Source of the DNA: Bradyrhizobium xenonodulans
GTDB lineage: Bacteria > Pseudomonadota > Alphaproteobacteria > Rhizobiales > Xanthobacteraceae
NCBI RefSeq assembly: GCF_027594865.1
Contig: NZ_CP089391.1
Span: forward strand, 5,672,501-5,736,500
Length of the DNA stretch: 64,000 nt
Direction: 5' to 3'
The position numbers were made by a program, and so were the translations under genes. The notes under the pieces are model-generated. The model did no database searches and was not told the origin of the DNA. It saw only the letters and a program-made list of their open reading frames with translations. Positions 1 to 7,423 of this stretch are shown one piece after another. How positions within the stretch are numbered: the first letter of the stretch is position 1; every line of letters starts with the position of its first letter.

Positions 1-639
1 GAGGACGCCGCCATCGTGCCGGTGAGCCTGCGCAGCAAGCTTTCCCCCGGTGACAGCAGGCGCATCCGCGCGATCACGCTGGTGATCGACCGCAACCCGG
101 CGCCGATGGCGGCGAAGTTTGAGCTCGGGCCGGATGCCAACGTCACCGAAATCTCCACGCGCGTTCGCGTCAACAACTACACCGACGTCCACGCCGTCGC
201 CGAGCTCAGCGACGGCCAGCTCTATGTCTCGAAGGTTTATGTAAAGGCCTCAGGCGGCTGCTCGGCGCCGGCAGGCAAGAATACCGAGGAAGCCAACAAC
301 CGCCTCGGCAAGATGCGCTACCGGCAGTTCGCGCGCGAGGACGCGCCGGCGAGCCGCGTCCGCGAGGCGCAGATCATGATCGGCCATCCCAATAATTCCG
401 GCCTGCAAATGGACCAGGTCACGCAGCTCTATATTCCCGCCTTCTTCGTCAATCAGCTCAAGCTGACGCAGGACGACAGCCCCGTGCTGTCGATGGAAGG
501 CGGCATCTCGATCTCGGAAGACCCCAATCTGCGCTTCACCTACGTCTCCAACGGCGCCAAGCGTTTCCGCGCGGAGGCGAAGGATACGGACGGACACGTG
601 TTCCGCAATGAATGGGATGTGGAGAAGCCGGGGACTTAG
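1..639 (+). CDS. Quinoprotein-associated SoxYZ-like carrier, 5' partial
   Basis: The frame is open from base 1, so the N-terminus lies outside the window; 212 residues are visible. The order is a SoxY-like half ending in the swinging-arm motif ASGGC (Cys at visible residue 87), then a SoxZ-like half. In sulfur oxidation SoxY carries intermediates on that Cys and SoxZ is its partner. Fused SoxYZ proteins of this kind are known beside PQQ-dependent dehydrogenases, where their job is unclear. The quinoprotein genes within 15 kb fit that association. It acts in the periplasm if the missing N-terminus carries a signal peptide. The identification rests on the fused architecture and motif; the role is inferred. 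Confidence 0.75.
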   Translation, partial: EDAAIVPVSLRSKLSPGDSRRIRAITLVIDRNPAPMAAKFELGPDANVTEISTRVRVNNYTDVHAVAELSDGQLYVSKVYVKASGGCSAPAGKNTEEANNRLGKMRYRQFAREDAPASRVREAQIMIGHPNNSGLQMDQVTQLYIPAFFVNQLKLTQDDSPVLSMEGGISISEDPNLRFTYVSNGAKRFRAEAKDTDGHVFRNEWDVEKPGT

Positions 640-655
640 GCGAGGAGCACCCTCC

Positions 656-665
656 CCCGGGAGGG
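656..665. repeat. Target-site duplication, left copy
   Basis: The sequence CCCGGGAGGG lies immediately outside the left inverted repeat of the insertion sequence and is repeated exactly at 1856-1865. Ten bases fits the 8-10 bp duplications of the ISAs1 family. Confidence 0.9.
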
Positions 666-1855
666 CAGGGCTATCGCATGTGGCCGAGGAGTTCGAAGAA
701 GAAGGCATCGTTCCAGCCGGCCCGCTTGAGCTTGAGACGCAAGGAGATGGTGCTGTCGGGGTGAGCTCTGGCGACGTTGAGGGCAAGTCGCCTGAGGACG
801 GCAAGGTTGGCAGGACCGTTGTCCTTGCGGTTGCGGGCCAGATCCTCGTCGAGGATGACGTCGAGCGGCCAGTGCAGGCCGTTTTCGATGGTCCAATGGG
901 TGCGAACGATGCGCAAAACCTGTGTGCGACTGTAGTTTTGGCTCATCAGGAAGTAGCGCTCGACAGCTTTGTCCTTGCCGCGCTTGCTTGTGATCCGGGC
1001 GACAGCTTTGAGGGCGGGAAAGTTATGTTTCTCGGCCATGTCTTTGACGGGCACGACAAGCGCGCTGCGTCTTTCCTTACGCCCATGGTCTGCATCGGCG
1101 GTAGCAACCGGCTTCTTCCCCTTGCGCGCCGCTGCGGCAATCGCGGCCTTGGCGTCAGCCAGCAGGGCGGGCTGGTTCTCCTTCACCGCCAGCACGTAGT
1201 CGCCGCCCTGCGTCACGATCTGCTTGGCCATCCCTCGGTGACAATGCAGTGCATCGGCCGTCACGACGCAGCCTTTGAGTTGCAAGAGTTCGAGCAGTTG
1301 CAAAGCGCCGGCGGCTTCGTTGTTGTTCGGCGCCAGAACGTTGGCCAGCGCCATGCGCGTCTGCGCTGCCCACGCCGTCACCATCACCGGCGGCATGTGG
1401 CTTTTGCCGCTCTCGTAGCCACGCCGCAGCGCCTTGCCGTCCAACGCGATCACGCCTTGCGGCCGTGCAATCTGCGCACCTTGAGCGAAGGCTTCCATAA
1501 AGCGGCGGAATGCCGCCTCGAATGCTTTTGGATCGAGCATGCGGAACACTCGGCTGAACGTGTCATGGCTCGGCAAGCCATGCTTGAGCACCAGCACGTC
1601 CTGCCAAAGATAAGCCTTTAGCCGCGCAAACAGCGCCATGTCGGTGCAACTCGTCGCTCCGCACAACGTCGCCATCAGCGCGATGAACAAAAGCTCCGTC
1701 AGGTCGTGCAGCGCATTGTCCGCACGCGGGTCGGGCAGGTCTTCGAAGCACTCCGAAAATCGATCCATCGGTCGCCCTCTCCAACTCCGGGAGCCACCTT
1801 CAGAATCGATTTCTCTCCAAATCGCAATGCCTTAGAGCCACATGCGATTCCCCTG
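666..1855 (-). mobile_element. ISAs1-family insertion sequence, complete
   Basis: This is a 1190-bp element with terminal inverted repeats. Bases 666-685 and the complement of 1836-1855 match at 17 of 20 positions and share the core ATCGCATGTGGC. It is flanked by an exact 10-bp direct repeat and holds one intact transposase gene whose stop codon lies inside the left repeat. Intact ends, intact gene and perfect duplication point to a recent insertion. It landed in a GC-rich palindromic repeat that can be rebuilt by removing the element and one copy of the duplication. Confidence 0.93.
671..1768 (-). CDS. ISAs1-family DDE transposase
   Basis: A 365-residue transposase that cuts and joins the ends of its own element. 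The N-terminal part (about residues 1-90) resembles the DDE_Tnp_1-associated region, beginning MDRFSECFEDLPDPR. Candidate catalytic acids follow in order: Asp in VIALDGKALRRG, Asp in VTADALHCHRGM, and Glu in the WTIENGLHW block. Length and layout fit the family. The reading frame is intact, and the gene fills almost the whole insertion sequence. Confidence 0.95.
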   Translation of the reverse strand: MDRFSECFEDLPDPRADNALHDLTELLFIALMATLCGATSCTDMALFARLKAYLWQDVLVLKHGLPSHDTFSRVFRMLDPKAFEAAFRRFMEAFAQGAQIARPQGVIALDGKALRRGYESGKSHMPPVMVTAWAAQTRMALANVLAPNNNEAAGALQLLELLQLKGCVVTADALHCHRGMAKQIVTQGGDYVLAVKENQPALLADAKAAIAAAARKGKKPVATADADHGRKERRSALVVPVKDMAEKHNFPALKAVARITSKRGKDKAVERYFLMSQNYSRTQVLRIVRTHWTIENGLHWPLDVILDEDLARNRKDNGPANLAVLRRLALNVARAHPDSTISLRLKLKRAGWNDAFFFELLGHMR

Positions 1856-1865
1856 CCCGGGAGGG
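1856..1865. repeat. Target-site duplication, right copy
   Basis: CCCGGGAGGG follows directly after the right end of the insertion sequence and is identical to bases 656-665. Confidence 0.9.
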
Positions 1866-2008
1866 GGAGGGTCGGCTCACATTGACCGTAGCGAAATGTG
1901 AGACGGGGTGGGGTGACGGTCTCTCCACATCGAACAGTGCCCGTGTTGAGAGATCACCCCACCCCGCTCGCGCTACGCGCGATCGACCCTCCCCCTCCAG
2001 GGGAGGGT
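1859..2008. repeat. Composite GC-rich palindromic repeat split by the IS
   Basis: Nested inverted repeats are visible. CTCACATT (1877-1884) pairs with 1895-1902. A 13-bp arm at 1904-1916 pairs perfectly with 1954-1966. GGAGGGGGAGGGTCG near 1860-1874 pairs with CGACCCTCCCCCTCC at 1984-1998. A further small hairpin lies at 1986-2008. The part left of the insertion (649-665) belongs to the same element. It lies between the SoxYZ-like gene and the minus-strand gene at 2028, where it could act as a transcript end. This type of dispersed palindrome is typical of Bradyrhizobium intergenic DNA. Confidence 0.7.
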
Positions 2009-2027
2009 AAGACGCCACGACGCAATT

Positions 2028-2387
2028 TCAGAAACACCTCACCTCGGCCTCCGCCTGCGCCCGCCGCAAATCGTTCACCGCCGAGTTCGCCTGCTCCGAG
2101 GTGCGGAACTGGACGCCGAGATTGCCGCGGACCTGGGACATGCTGAGCGCCGTCTCCGCCGTGACGTAGCGATCGTAGGACACGATCGAGGCCACCACGT
2201 CGATCGAGCAGGAGCATTGCTCGATCGACTGCCGGCTCTCGCCATTGGCTTTCATGCAGCCATAGACATATTCCGCGCGCGCCGACGTCGGATAGTCATT
2301 GGCCTCCTCGGCCCGCGCCACGCCTGCGGTCGCCGCCAACACCGCCAATGCGGCGACAATCGGTCGTAGCTGTCCCGCCAGATTCAT
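2028..2387 (-). CDS. Small exported Cys-containing protein of unknown function
   Basis: A 119-residue protein with a clear signal peptide (residues 1 to about 26, ending GVARA). The mature part is short and has four Cys: one in VYGCMKANG, two in EQCSCS and one in the C-terminal RCF. This pattern suggests disulfides or metal binding in the periplasm. GGGAGGA sits 5 bases before the ATG, which supports the start. It is divergent from the ABC importer at 2475. I believe similar proteins occur beside quinoprotein genes in Bradyrhizobium, but I cannot assign a function. Confidence 0.7.
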   Translation of the reverse strand: MNLAGQLRPIVAALAVLAATAGVARAEEANDYPTSARAEYVYGCMKANGESRQSIEQCSCSIDVVASIVSYDRYVTAETALSMSQVRGNLGVQFRTSEQANSAVNDLRRAQAEAEVRCF

Positions 2388-2474
2388 GAGCGTCCTCCCG
2401 CTGGTTGCGATGAAAGCTATGCTATGCGTATTGTCCTGAAAAGCACTCTATCAGAGGAAACGGCTCACAAGGTG

Positions 2475-3455
2475 ATGAGAGCATTTGGTCGAACATTGGC
2501 ACTCGCGGCGACGCTGGCGCTGGCTCTGGCCGCACCCGGCCGCGCCGCGGAGACGATCCGCCTTGCGGTGCAGAAGACCGGAACGTTCTCCTGGGAACTG
2601 GCCGCGATCCGCGCGAGCGGCCTCGACAAGGAGGCCGACCTGTCGCTCGACGTCACCGAGCTCGCGAGCCCCGAGGCCGGCAAGATCGCGCTGCGCGCCG
2701 GCAGCGCCGACATCATCCTGTCGGACTGGCTGTGGGTGTCGCGCGAGCGCGCGCTCGGCGCCAGGCTCACCTTCTATCCTTATTCGAGCGCGCTCGGTGC
2801 GGTGATGGTGCCGGCGGCTTCGCCGCTCAAGACGCTCGCCGATTTGAAGGGCCGCAAGCTCGGCGTCGGCGGCGGTGCGATCGACAAGAGCTGGCTGCTG
2901 CTGCAGGCGCGGATGAAGCAGGACGGTATCGACCTGAAGTCGGAGGCGACCGTCGTCTATGGCGCCCCGCCCTTGATCTCCGCCAAGGCGCTCGACGGCG
3001 AGATGGATGCGAGCCTCAACTTCTGGAATTTCTGTGCGCAGCTCGAGGCGAAGGGTTTTCGCCGCCTCGCCGGCATCGAGGACATTTTGCCGAAGCTGGG
3101 AGCCAAGGGCGCGGTGTCCGCGGTCGGCTATGTCTTCGACGAGAGCTGGGCGGCGAGCCATCGCGATGCCGTGGCGCGCTTCATCGCGATGACCCGCAAG
3201 GCCAAGCAGCTGCTCGTCACATCCGATGCGGCCTGGGACAAGATCGCGCCGCTCACCGGCACCAGTGATGCCACCATGCTCAAGACCTACCGCGACCGCT
3301 ATCGTGACGGCATTCCGCGCCGGAGCATCGCGGACGAAGAGGCCGATGCGCGCGTGCTCTACCGCGTGCTCGCCGAGATCGGCGGCCGCGATCTGGTCGG
3401 CCCCGCGGCCGAGCTCGATCCCGGCACCTTCTATCACGCGGTTCCCGGAGACTGA
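2475..3455 (+). CDS. ABC importer periplasmic binding protein (NitT/TauT-like)
   Basis: A 326-residue solute-binding protein. An in-frame ATG at 2424 exists, but the signal peptide (MRAFGRTLALAATLALALAA) begins at 2475, leaving an 87-bp divergent promoter region, so I chose 2475. The mature sequence resembles the nitrate/sulfonate/taurine type: an early T-F-S-W-E-L-A segment, then a LADLKGRKLGV block where such proteins contact ligand. The permease gene follows after 1 base. The ligand cannot be read from sequence. The quinoprotein and lanmodulin neighbourhood makes a role in alcohol oxidation or its cofactors possible (inference). Confidence 0.8.
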   Translation: MRAFGRTLALAATLALALAAPGRAAETIRLAVQKTGTFSWELAAIRASGLDKEADLSLDVTELASPEAGKIALRAGSADIILSDWLWVSRERALGARLTFYPYSSALGAVMVPAASPLKTLADLKGRKLGVGGGAIDKSWLLLQARMKQDGIDLKSEATVVYGAPPLISAKALDGEMDASLNFWNFCAQLEAKGFRRLAGIEDILPKLGAKGAVSAVGYVFDESWAASHRDAVARFIAMTRKAKQLLVTSDAAWDKIAPLTGTSDATMLKTYRDRYRDGIPRRSIADEEADARVLYRVLAEIGGRDLVGPAAELDPGTFYHAVPGD

Positions 3456-3456
3456 G

Positions 3457-4194
3457 GTGCTGCGTCTTCTGTCGTTTGCCCTGTTTCTCGCGATCTGGTG
3501 GATTGCAGCGCTGTTCGTCGGCGGCGCAAAGCTGCCCTCCCCGCCGGCCGTGCTCCAGGTGATGATCGCAGAGGCCTCGAGCGGCGCGCTGTTCCTGCAT
3601 CTCGGCGCCACGCTCGCCCGCGTCATCCTCGCCTTCGTGCTGGCGATGTCGCTCGGCAGCGCCATCGGCTATTTGATGGGACGGGTCAAGCTTGCCGACC
3701 GGCTCGGCGATCCCTGGCTGATCCTGCTGCTCAACCTGCCGGCACTGGTCGTGATCGTGCTGGCCTATATCTGGGCCGGCCTGACTGAAGCCGCCGCGAT
3801 CGCCGCGATCGCCATCAACAAGCTGCCGACGGCCATCGTCACCTTGCGCGAGGGCACCCGCGCGCTCGACCGCTCGCTCGACGAGATGGCGAGCGTATTT
3901 GCGATGCCGCGCTGGCGCGCCTTCCGCCACGTGGTGCTGCCGCAGCTTGCGCCCTATATCGCGGCCTCGGCCCGCTCCGGACTGTCGCTGGTGTGGAAGA
4001 TCGTGCTGGTCGCCGAACTGCTGGGGCGGCCGAACGGCGTCGGCTTCGAGATCGGCGTCGCCTTCCAGCTATTCGACACCCCGCGGCTGCTGGCCTATTC
4101 GCTGACCTTCGCCGCCGTCGTGCTCGTGATCGAAACCTTGCTGGTGCAGCCGTTCGAAGCCCGCGCAACACGGTGGCGGCCCCGTGCGGCTTGA
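3457..4194 (+). CDS. ABC importer permease (BPD/SsuC-like)
   Basis: A 245-residue inner-membrane permease. It starts at GTG 3457 with GGAGA just upstream; the frame is open further upstream but encodes unrelated shadow sequence. About six membrane segments are visible. The cytoplasmic loop that docks the ATPase carries the EAA-type region, here near DEMASVFAMPRWRAFRHVVLP. It starts one base after the binding-protein gene and overlaps the ATPase gene by 11 bases, so the three are one operon. Confidence 0.85.
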   Translation: MLRLLSFALFLAIWWIAALFVGGAKLPSPPAVLQVMIAEASSGALFLHLGATLARVILAFVLAMSLGSAIGYLMGRVKLADRLGDPWLILLLNLPALVVIVLAYIWAGLTEAAAIAAIAINKLPTAIVTLREGTRALDRSLDEMASVFAMPRWRAFRHVVLPQLAPYIAASARSGLSLVWKIVLVAELLGRPNGVGFEIGVAFQLFDTPRLLAYSLTFAAVVLVIETLLVQPFEARATRWRPRAA

Positions 4195-4894
4195 GGTCGA
4201 GATCACAGGCAAGACGTTCAGGAGTGCCGCGGGCGAAACCCACGAGGTGCTGGCGCCGCTCAAATTTGCGCTTCAATCGGGCGAGGTCGGCGTGCTGATC
4301 GGCCCGTCCGGCTGCGGCAAGAGCACAATGCTGCGCATCATCCTTGGATTGGACCACGATTTTGCAGGCCGCATCGCGCGCCCGCCGGAGGCGAGGGTCG
4401 GCATGGTGTTCCAGGAGCCGCGGCTGCTGCCGTGGCGCTCGGTGGAGCAGAACGTTCGGTTGGCTGCGCCTGACGTCTCGGACGCAAAACTGTCGGAGCT
4501 GTTCAGGATTTTGGAGCTGGACGCGCATCGAAGCCATTTTCCCGGCGAATTGTCGCTGGGCCTCGCCCGCCGCGTCGCACTGGCCCGCGCCTTTGCGGTC
4601 GAGCCCGATCTGCTCGTGCTCGACGAGCCCCTCGCCTCGCTCGACGACGCGCTCGCCGGCCGCCTGCGCGACGAGATCGCAACGCTGGTCGCAAGCCGCC
4701 CGGTGATGACGCTGCTCGTCACCCATAGTCTCGATGATGCGATCCGTCTCGGCGACCACCTGTTCTTCCTGTCGCCGCAGCCGGCGCGCATCGTGCAGGA
4801 GGTGCCGATTGCCATTCCGCGCGCAGAGCGCAGCGAAGCCGAGCTCGGCAGGATCAAGGCGAAGCTCGCGGCCTTGCTGCTTGAATCGAAATGA
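4184..4894 (+). CDS. ABC importer ATPase, degenerate signature motif
   Basis: A 236-residue ATP-binding subunit starting at GTG 4184. Walker A is GPSGCGKST, the Q-loop is VFQEPRLLP, Walker B is LLVLDEP followed by LASLD, and the switch His is in VTHSLDDA. The ABC signature reads LSLGL instead of LSGGQ or LSGGM; Ser is kept but both glycines of the usual LSGG core are not. It completes the importer with the genes at 2475 and 3457. The specificity is unknown. Confidence 0.87.
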   Translation: MRLEVEITGKTFRSAAGETHEVLAPLKFALQSGEVGVLIGPSGCGKSTMLRIILGLDHDFAGRIARPPEARVGMVFQEPRLLPWRSVEQNVRLAAPDVSDAKLSELFRILELDAHRSHFPGELSLGLARRVALARAFAVEPDLLVLDEPLASLDDALAGRLRDEIATLVASRPVMTLLVTHSLDDAIRLGDHLFFLSPQPARIVQEVPIAIPRAERSEAELGRIKAKLAALLLESK

Positions 4895-4943
4895 ACACTC
4901 GTGGTCAACTGGACCCAATGAGATTGCCTGAGGGAGGTTCACC

Positions 4944-5297
4944 ATGCGGCGTACGCTGATTGCGATCGGCATCCTTTTGGTTGCAATGCCGGGCGCGGCG
5001 CTCGCGCAGGCCAAGGGCAAAGGCATCCGCCTCTGGAATCTGACGACGGAGACGATCTCCGGCTTTCAGCTCTCGCCCGCCGGCAAGACCGACTGGGGCC
5101 CAAATCAGTGCCTGAACGACAAGGACAAGGAAGTCGATCACGACGAGCGGCTGCGCATCACCGGCGTTGAGCCGGGCCGCTACGACGCCAAGGTCAGCTA
5201 TCCCAATTCACGCCAATGCATCGTCCGCGACATCGAGATCAGGGCGGACGCGGTGTTCTCGATCGCCGACAAGGATTTGAAGGACTGCACGAAGTAG
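4944..5297 (+). CDS. Small exported protein of unknown function
   Basis: A 117-residue protein with a signal peptide (ending ALAQA, about residue 24) and a mature part that looks like a short beta-rich domain: alternating hydrophobic segments and Cys in NQCLND, RQCIVRD and KDCTK. A strong GAGGGAGG lies before the ATG. It follows the ABC ATPase gene by 49 bases and may belong to the same transcript. No domain was recognised. Its position in the quinoprotein block is the only clue to its role. Confidence 0.65.
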   Translation: MRRTLIAIGILLVAMPGAALAQAKGKGIRLWNLTTETISGFQLSPAGKTDWGPNQCLNDKDKEVDHDERLRITGVEPGRYDAKVSYPNSRQCIVRDIEIRADAVFSIADKDLKDCTK

Positions 5298-5350
5298 CGC
5301 CTGAGGAGCCCGCGTAGCGGGCATCTCGAAGGATGGCTAGGGCGAGATCT

Positions 5351-5440
5351 CGTAGAGTGGGCAAAGGCGCAGAGCGCCGTGCGCACCATCTTTCCGCAAT
5401 CACGGAAGTGGTGGGTACGCTTCGCTTTGCCCACCCTACG
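5351..5440. repeat. Palindromic intergenic repeat
   Basis: The arms CGTAGAGTGGGCAAAG (5351-5366) and CTTTGCCCACCCTACG (5425-5440) pair at 15 of 16 positions, with a further imperfect hairpin inside. It has the same general design as the repeat at 53203-53294. The flanking bases 5298-5494 hold nothing else I recognise. Confidence 0.7.
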
Positions 5441-5494
5441 GCTTTTGCCGTCATGGCCGCAGACGCGCGCTCCTCACCATGAGGGTCTCAGGCT

Positions 5495-5704
5495 TCACGC
5501 CTTATCGTTCGGGTGCGGGTATTCGCAGCGCCAGCGCACCGCCTGCCACTTCGGATGGTCGCCGACCCATTGCGCGATATAGGGCGGCGCCGCCATCGCG
5601 CATTGCCGCGGCGACCCCGCGTAATTGAACACCAGATGCTGCTCCTCGCAGGTCGCAGGCGAGAGCACCGCACACACGGTCACCACCAGGTCAATCGGGT
5701 TCAT
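5495..5704 (-). CDS. Short conserved-looking protein of unknown function
   Basis: A 69-residue protein starting at the ATG at 5704, which has GAGAGGA 8 bases upstream; a longer start at 5722 lacks such a site. It has four Cys (VTVCAV, ATCEEQ, RQCAMA, RWRCEYP) and no clear signal peptide or membrane segment. The even spacing of Cys and Trp suggests a small folded, perhaps metal- or disulfide-stabilised, protein. I recall similar short proteins in Bradyrhizobium but know no function. Confidence 0.55.
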   Translation of the reverse strand: MNPIDLVVTVCAVLSPATCEEQHLVFNYAGSPRQCAMAAPPYIAQWVGDHPKWQAVRWRCEYPHPNDKA

Positions 5705-5802
5705 GCCGGGATCCTCTCGCAAGGGGGCGAACAGAGACTAGCACGAAAGGTTACGCTCCAAGGAGTGGGAAGTTTCAATTCGGCGGGGGGAATGGGGTCT
5801 CT

Positions 5803-5833
5803 TTCCCCTCTCCCGCTTGCGGGGAGAGGGGAA
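5803..5833. terminator. GC-rich hairpin after the barrel gene
   Basis: An inverted repeat (TTCCCCTCTCCCGC, 5803-5816, against 5819-5833 with one bulged G) lies ten bases past the stop of the minus-strand gene at 5844. There is no T-run, so intrinsic termination is uncertain. The sequence also resembles dispersed repeats of the genus. Confidence 0.5.
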
Positions 5834-5843
5834 GAAAGTCCGC

Positions 5844-6713
5844 CTAGAAATTAACGCCGAACACCAGTCTCGCCTGATGTCGCTCGAAATTGACGAGGTC
5901 GAGATTGCCGCTTGATCCGGCCGGGCGGCCCCAGGCCTGCATGCTCCAGCTCATGGTCAGCCGCGACCGCTCCGAGAGCTGGAAATAGGCGGTCGGACCG
6001 ACGAACAGGGCCTGCCCTGCGAACTCGCCGAGGCCGATGCCCTCATATTGCCGGAAGTAGCGCAGCTCGCCGCCGAGCAGCACATTGGGCCGCACGCGCA
6101 CCATGCCGGCAAAGGCGGCGCCGATGGTGGAGCTCTTCTCGGAGGTGCCCGCCACCTCGAAGCGCGCCCATTCCGGCTGGTAGATCAAATTGAGCGCCGC
6201 GATGGCGTAGTTCGGAACCAGCTCGCGGTCGAAGGCGAGCGTGAAATCGGTGCCGTACATCCGCCCCTTCGCGCCGCTTGTCTCGTCGATGCGGTCGCCA
6301 TGGAGCTCGGCGGCGACAGTCAGTCCAAATGGCGCGCGCTCGCGATCGAGCAGGCGATAGCGCAGGTCGAGCGAAGCCCCCTGGAAGTTGAACTGGCGGC
6401 GGTCGTCGAGATCGGGGACGCCGGTGATGTCGTGCAGCGTGGCAGTGCCGCCGACCTCGATGCGGAAATTCGGCAGTGGCACCACTTCGATCTCGAACTC
6501 CTGCTCGAGGGCGCGATAGCTGCCACCGCCCTTGCCGAAGCGTCCCGTGGTCTGGGTCTGGAATTCGCGCTCGCCGGGGCTGCCGACATCGGTCCCGATC
6601 ATGAAGCCGAAGATGTGCTCGGTATCGAAGCCCTCTTCGGCGCTGACGCATGCCGGTGCAAGCGCGACGGTGCAGGCGGCTATGGTCCAGAATGTAGGGG
6701 CTCTCGCGCGCAT
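5844..6713 (-). CDS. Predicted outer-membrane beta-barrel protein
   Basis: A 289-residue protein. The signal peptide begins at the ATG at 6713 (MRARAPTFWTIAACTVALAP). The mature sequence is a series of amphipathic strands rich in aromatic residues and ends VFGVNF, the terminal Phe typical of barrels inserted by BamA. The length suggests 10-14 strands. It is the last gene after lanM and pqqA on the same strand, 61 bases past pqqA, so a shared transcript is plausible. It could be a pore for substrate or metal passage, but this is only context. Confidence 0.6.
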   Translation of the reverse strand: MRARAPTFWTIAACTVALAPACVSAEEGFDTEHIFGFMIGTDVGSPGEREFQTQTTGRFGKGGGSYRALEQEFEIEVVPLPNFRIEVGGTATLHDITGVPDLDDRRQFNFQGASLDLRYRLLDRERAPFGLTVAAELHGDRIDETSGAKGRMYGTDFTLAFDRELVPNYAIAALNLIYQPEWARFEVAGTSEKSSTIGAAFAGMVRVRPNVLLGGELRYFRQYEGIGLGEFAGQALFVGPTAYFQLSERSRLTMSWSMQAWGRPAGSSGNLDLVNFERHQARLVFGVNF

Positions 6714-6774
6714 CCCCGACACTACCACGGCTTCGACGGCGTTTGCCATCGAAGCCGCGGCAGGTTCGTCTGTC

Positions 6775-6855
6775 TTACTTGCGCGAAGCGCAGGCGTACA
6801 TGTTGATTTCCATGCCGACCGGCACTTCCACGATCTTCGGAGCTTTCCAGGCCAT
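6775..6855 (-). CDS. pqqA: PQQ precursor peptide PqqA
   Basis: A 26-residue peptide beginning MAWKAPKIVEV. It has the defining E-x3-Y motif, Glu16 and Tyr20 in EINMY, the two residues that PqqE and later enzymes join into pyrroloquinoline quinone. GGGGAGA lies 5 bases before the ATG. The small frame sits inside a longer open frame and would be missed by length filters. No pqqB, C, D or E occurs in the window, so this is an orphan or extra copy. It lies between lanM and a barrel-protein gene and faces away from a PQQ alcohol dehydrogenase. Confidence 0.92.
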   Translation of the reverse strand: MAWKAPKIVEVPVGMEINMYACASRK

Positions 6856-7030
6856 TCGGGGTCTCCCCAAGGTATTATTGAGCGCGACATCGCGCGGGGC
6901 AAAACCTAGGGCTGCCTCAAGCACAGCGCAAGCATCGAATCGAAGCACGAACACAGCGAACTGTCGCATCGCGCTTGCAAATTTCTCTCTCGGGCAAACC
7001 GCCTTCGCTCCCAGTCAAGCCGGCCTATTC

Positions 7031-7423
7031 TCACCGCAACAATCGCAGCAACGCGCGGCCGGCGCGGGAATTCAGCTCCTTCGCATCCAGCGTTCCGTCC
7101 TTGTCGGGATTCGCTGCGTTGAAGCGCTGCTCGACCACCGAGAGATATTCGTCGAGCGTGAGCGTCCCGTCGCGATCGGGATCGGCGGCGGCGAGTTCTT
7201 TCGCCGTTAACCGTCCGCGCAGTTCGCGCGCGTCGAGCGTGCCATCATGGTCCGGGTCGAGCTTTGCGAACAATGCAGCCGCCGCCTTCTTCACCTCGGC
7301 GAGATCGAGCGTGCCGTCATTGTCGGTGTCGAACATCTTGACGGCACTGCCGGATGCCGACCAGGCGGGGCCGGACAGCATTGCAATCGTGAGAGCAAGC
7401 GCAACAGAGCGACGTGAAATCAT
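7031..7423 (-). CDS. lanM: Lanmodulin, periplasmic lanthanide-binding protein
   Basis: A 130-residue protein with a signal peptide (residues 1 to about 23) and four EF-hand loops at residues 32-43, 56-67, 81-92 and 105-116. Loops 2, 3 and 4 have Pro at position 2 (DPDHDG, DPDRDG, NPDKDG), the hallmark of lanmodulin, which binds lanthanides far more tightly than calcium. Short spacing of 24-25 residues between loops and the C-terminal AGRALLRLLR also match Methylorubrum lanmodulin. Loop 1 has Thr (DTDNDG) where that protein has Pro, and loop 3 has Thr89 at position 9. It is divergent from a lanthanide-type alcohol dehydrogenase and probably buffers or delivers lanthanides in the periplasm. Confidence 0.93.
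   Translation of the reverse strand: MISRRSVALALTIAMLSGPAWSASGSAVKMFDTDNDGTLDLAEVKKAAAALFAKLDPDHDGTLDARELRGRLTAKELAAADPDRDGTLTLDEYLSVVEQRFNAANPDKDGTLDAKELNSRAGRALLRLLR

Noticed and set aside
608..1621. A 337-codon plus-strand frame across the insertion sequence
   Set aside because: It is antisense to the intact transposase and spans the junction of the element; no family features.
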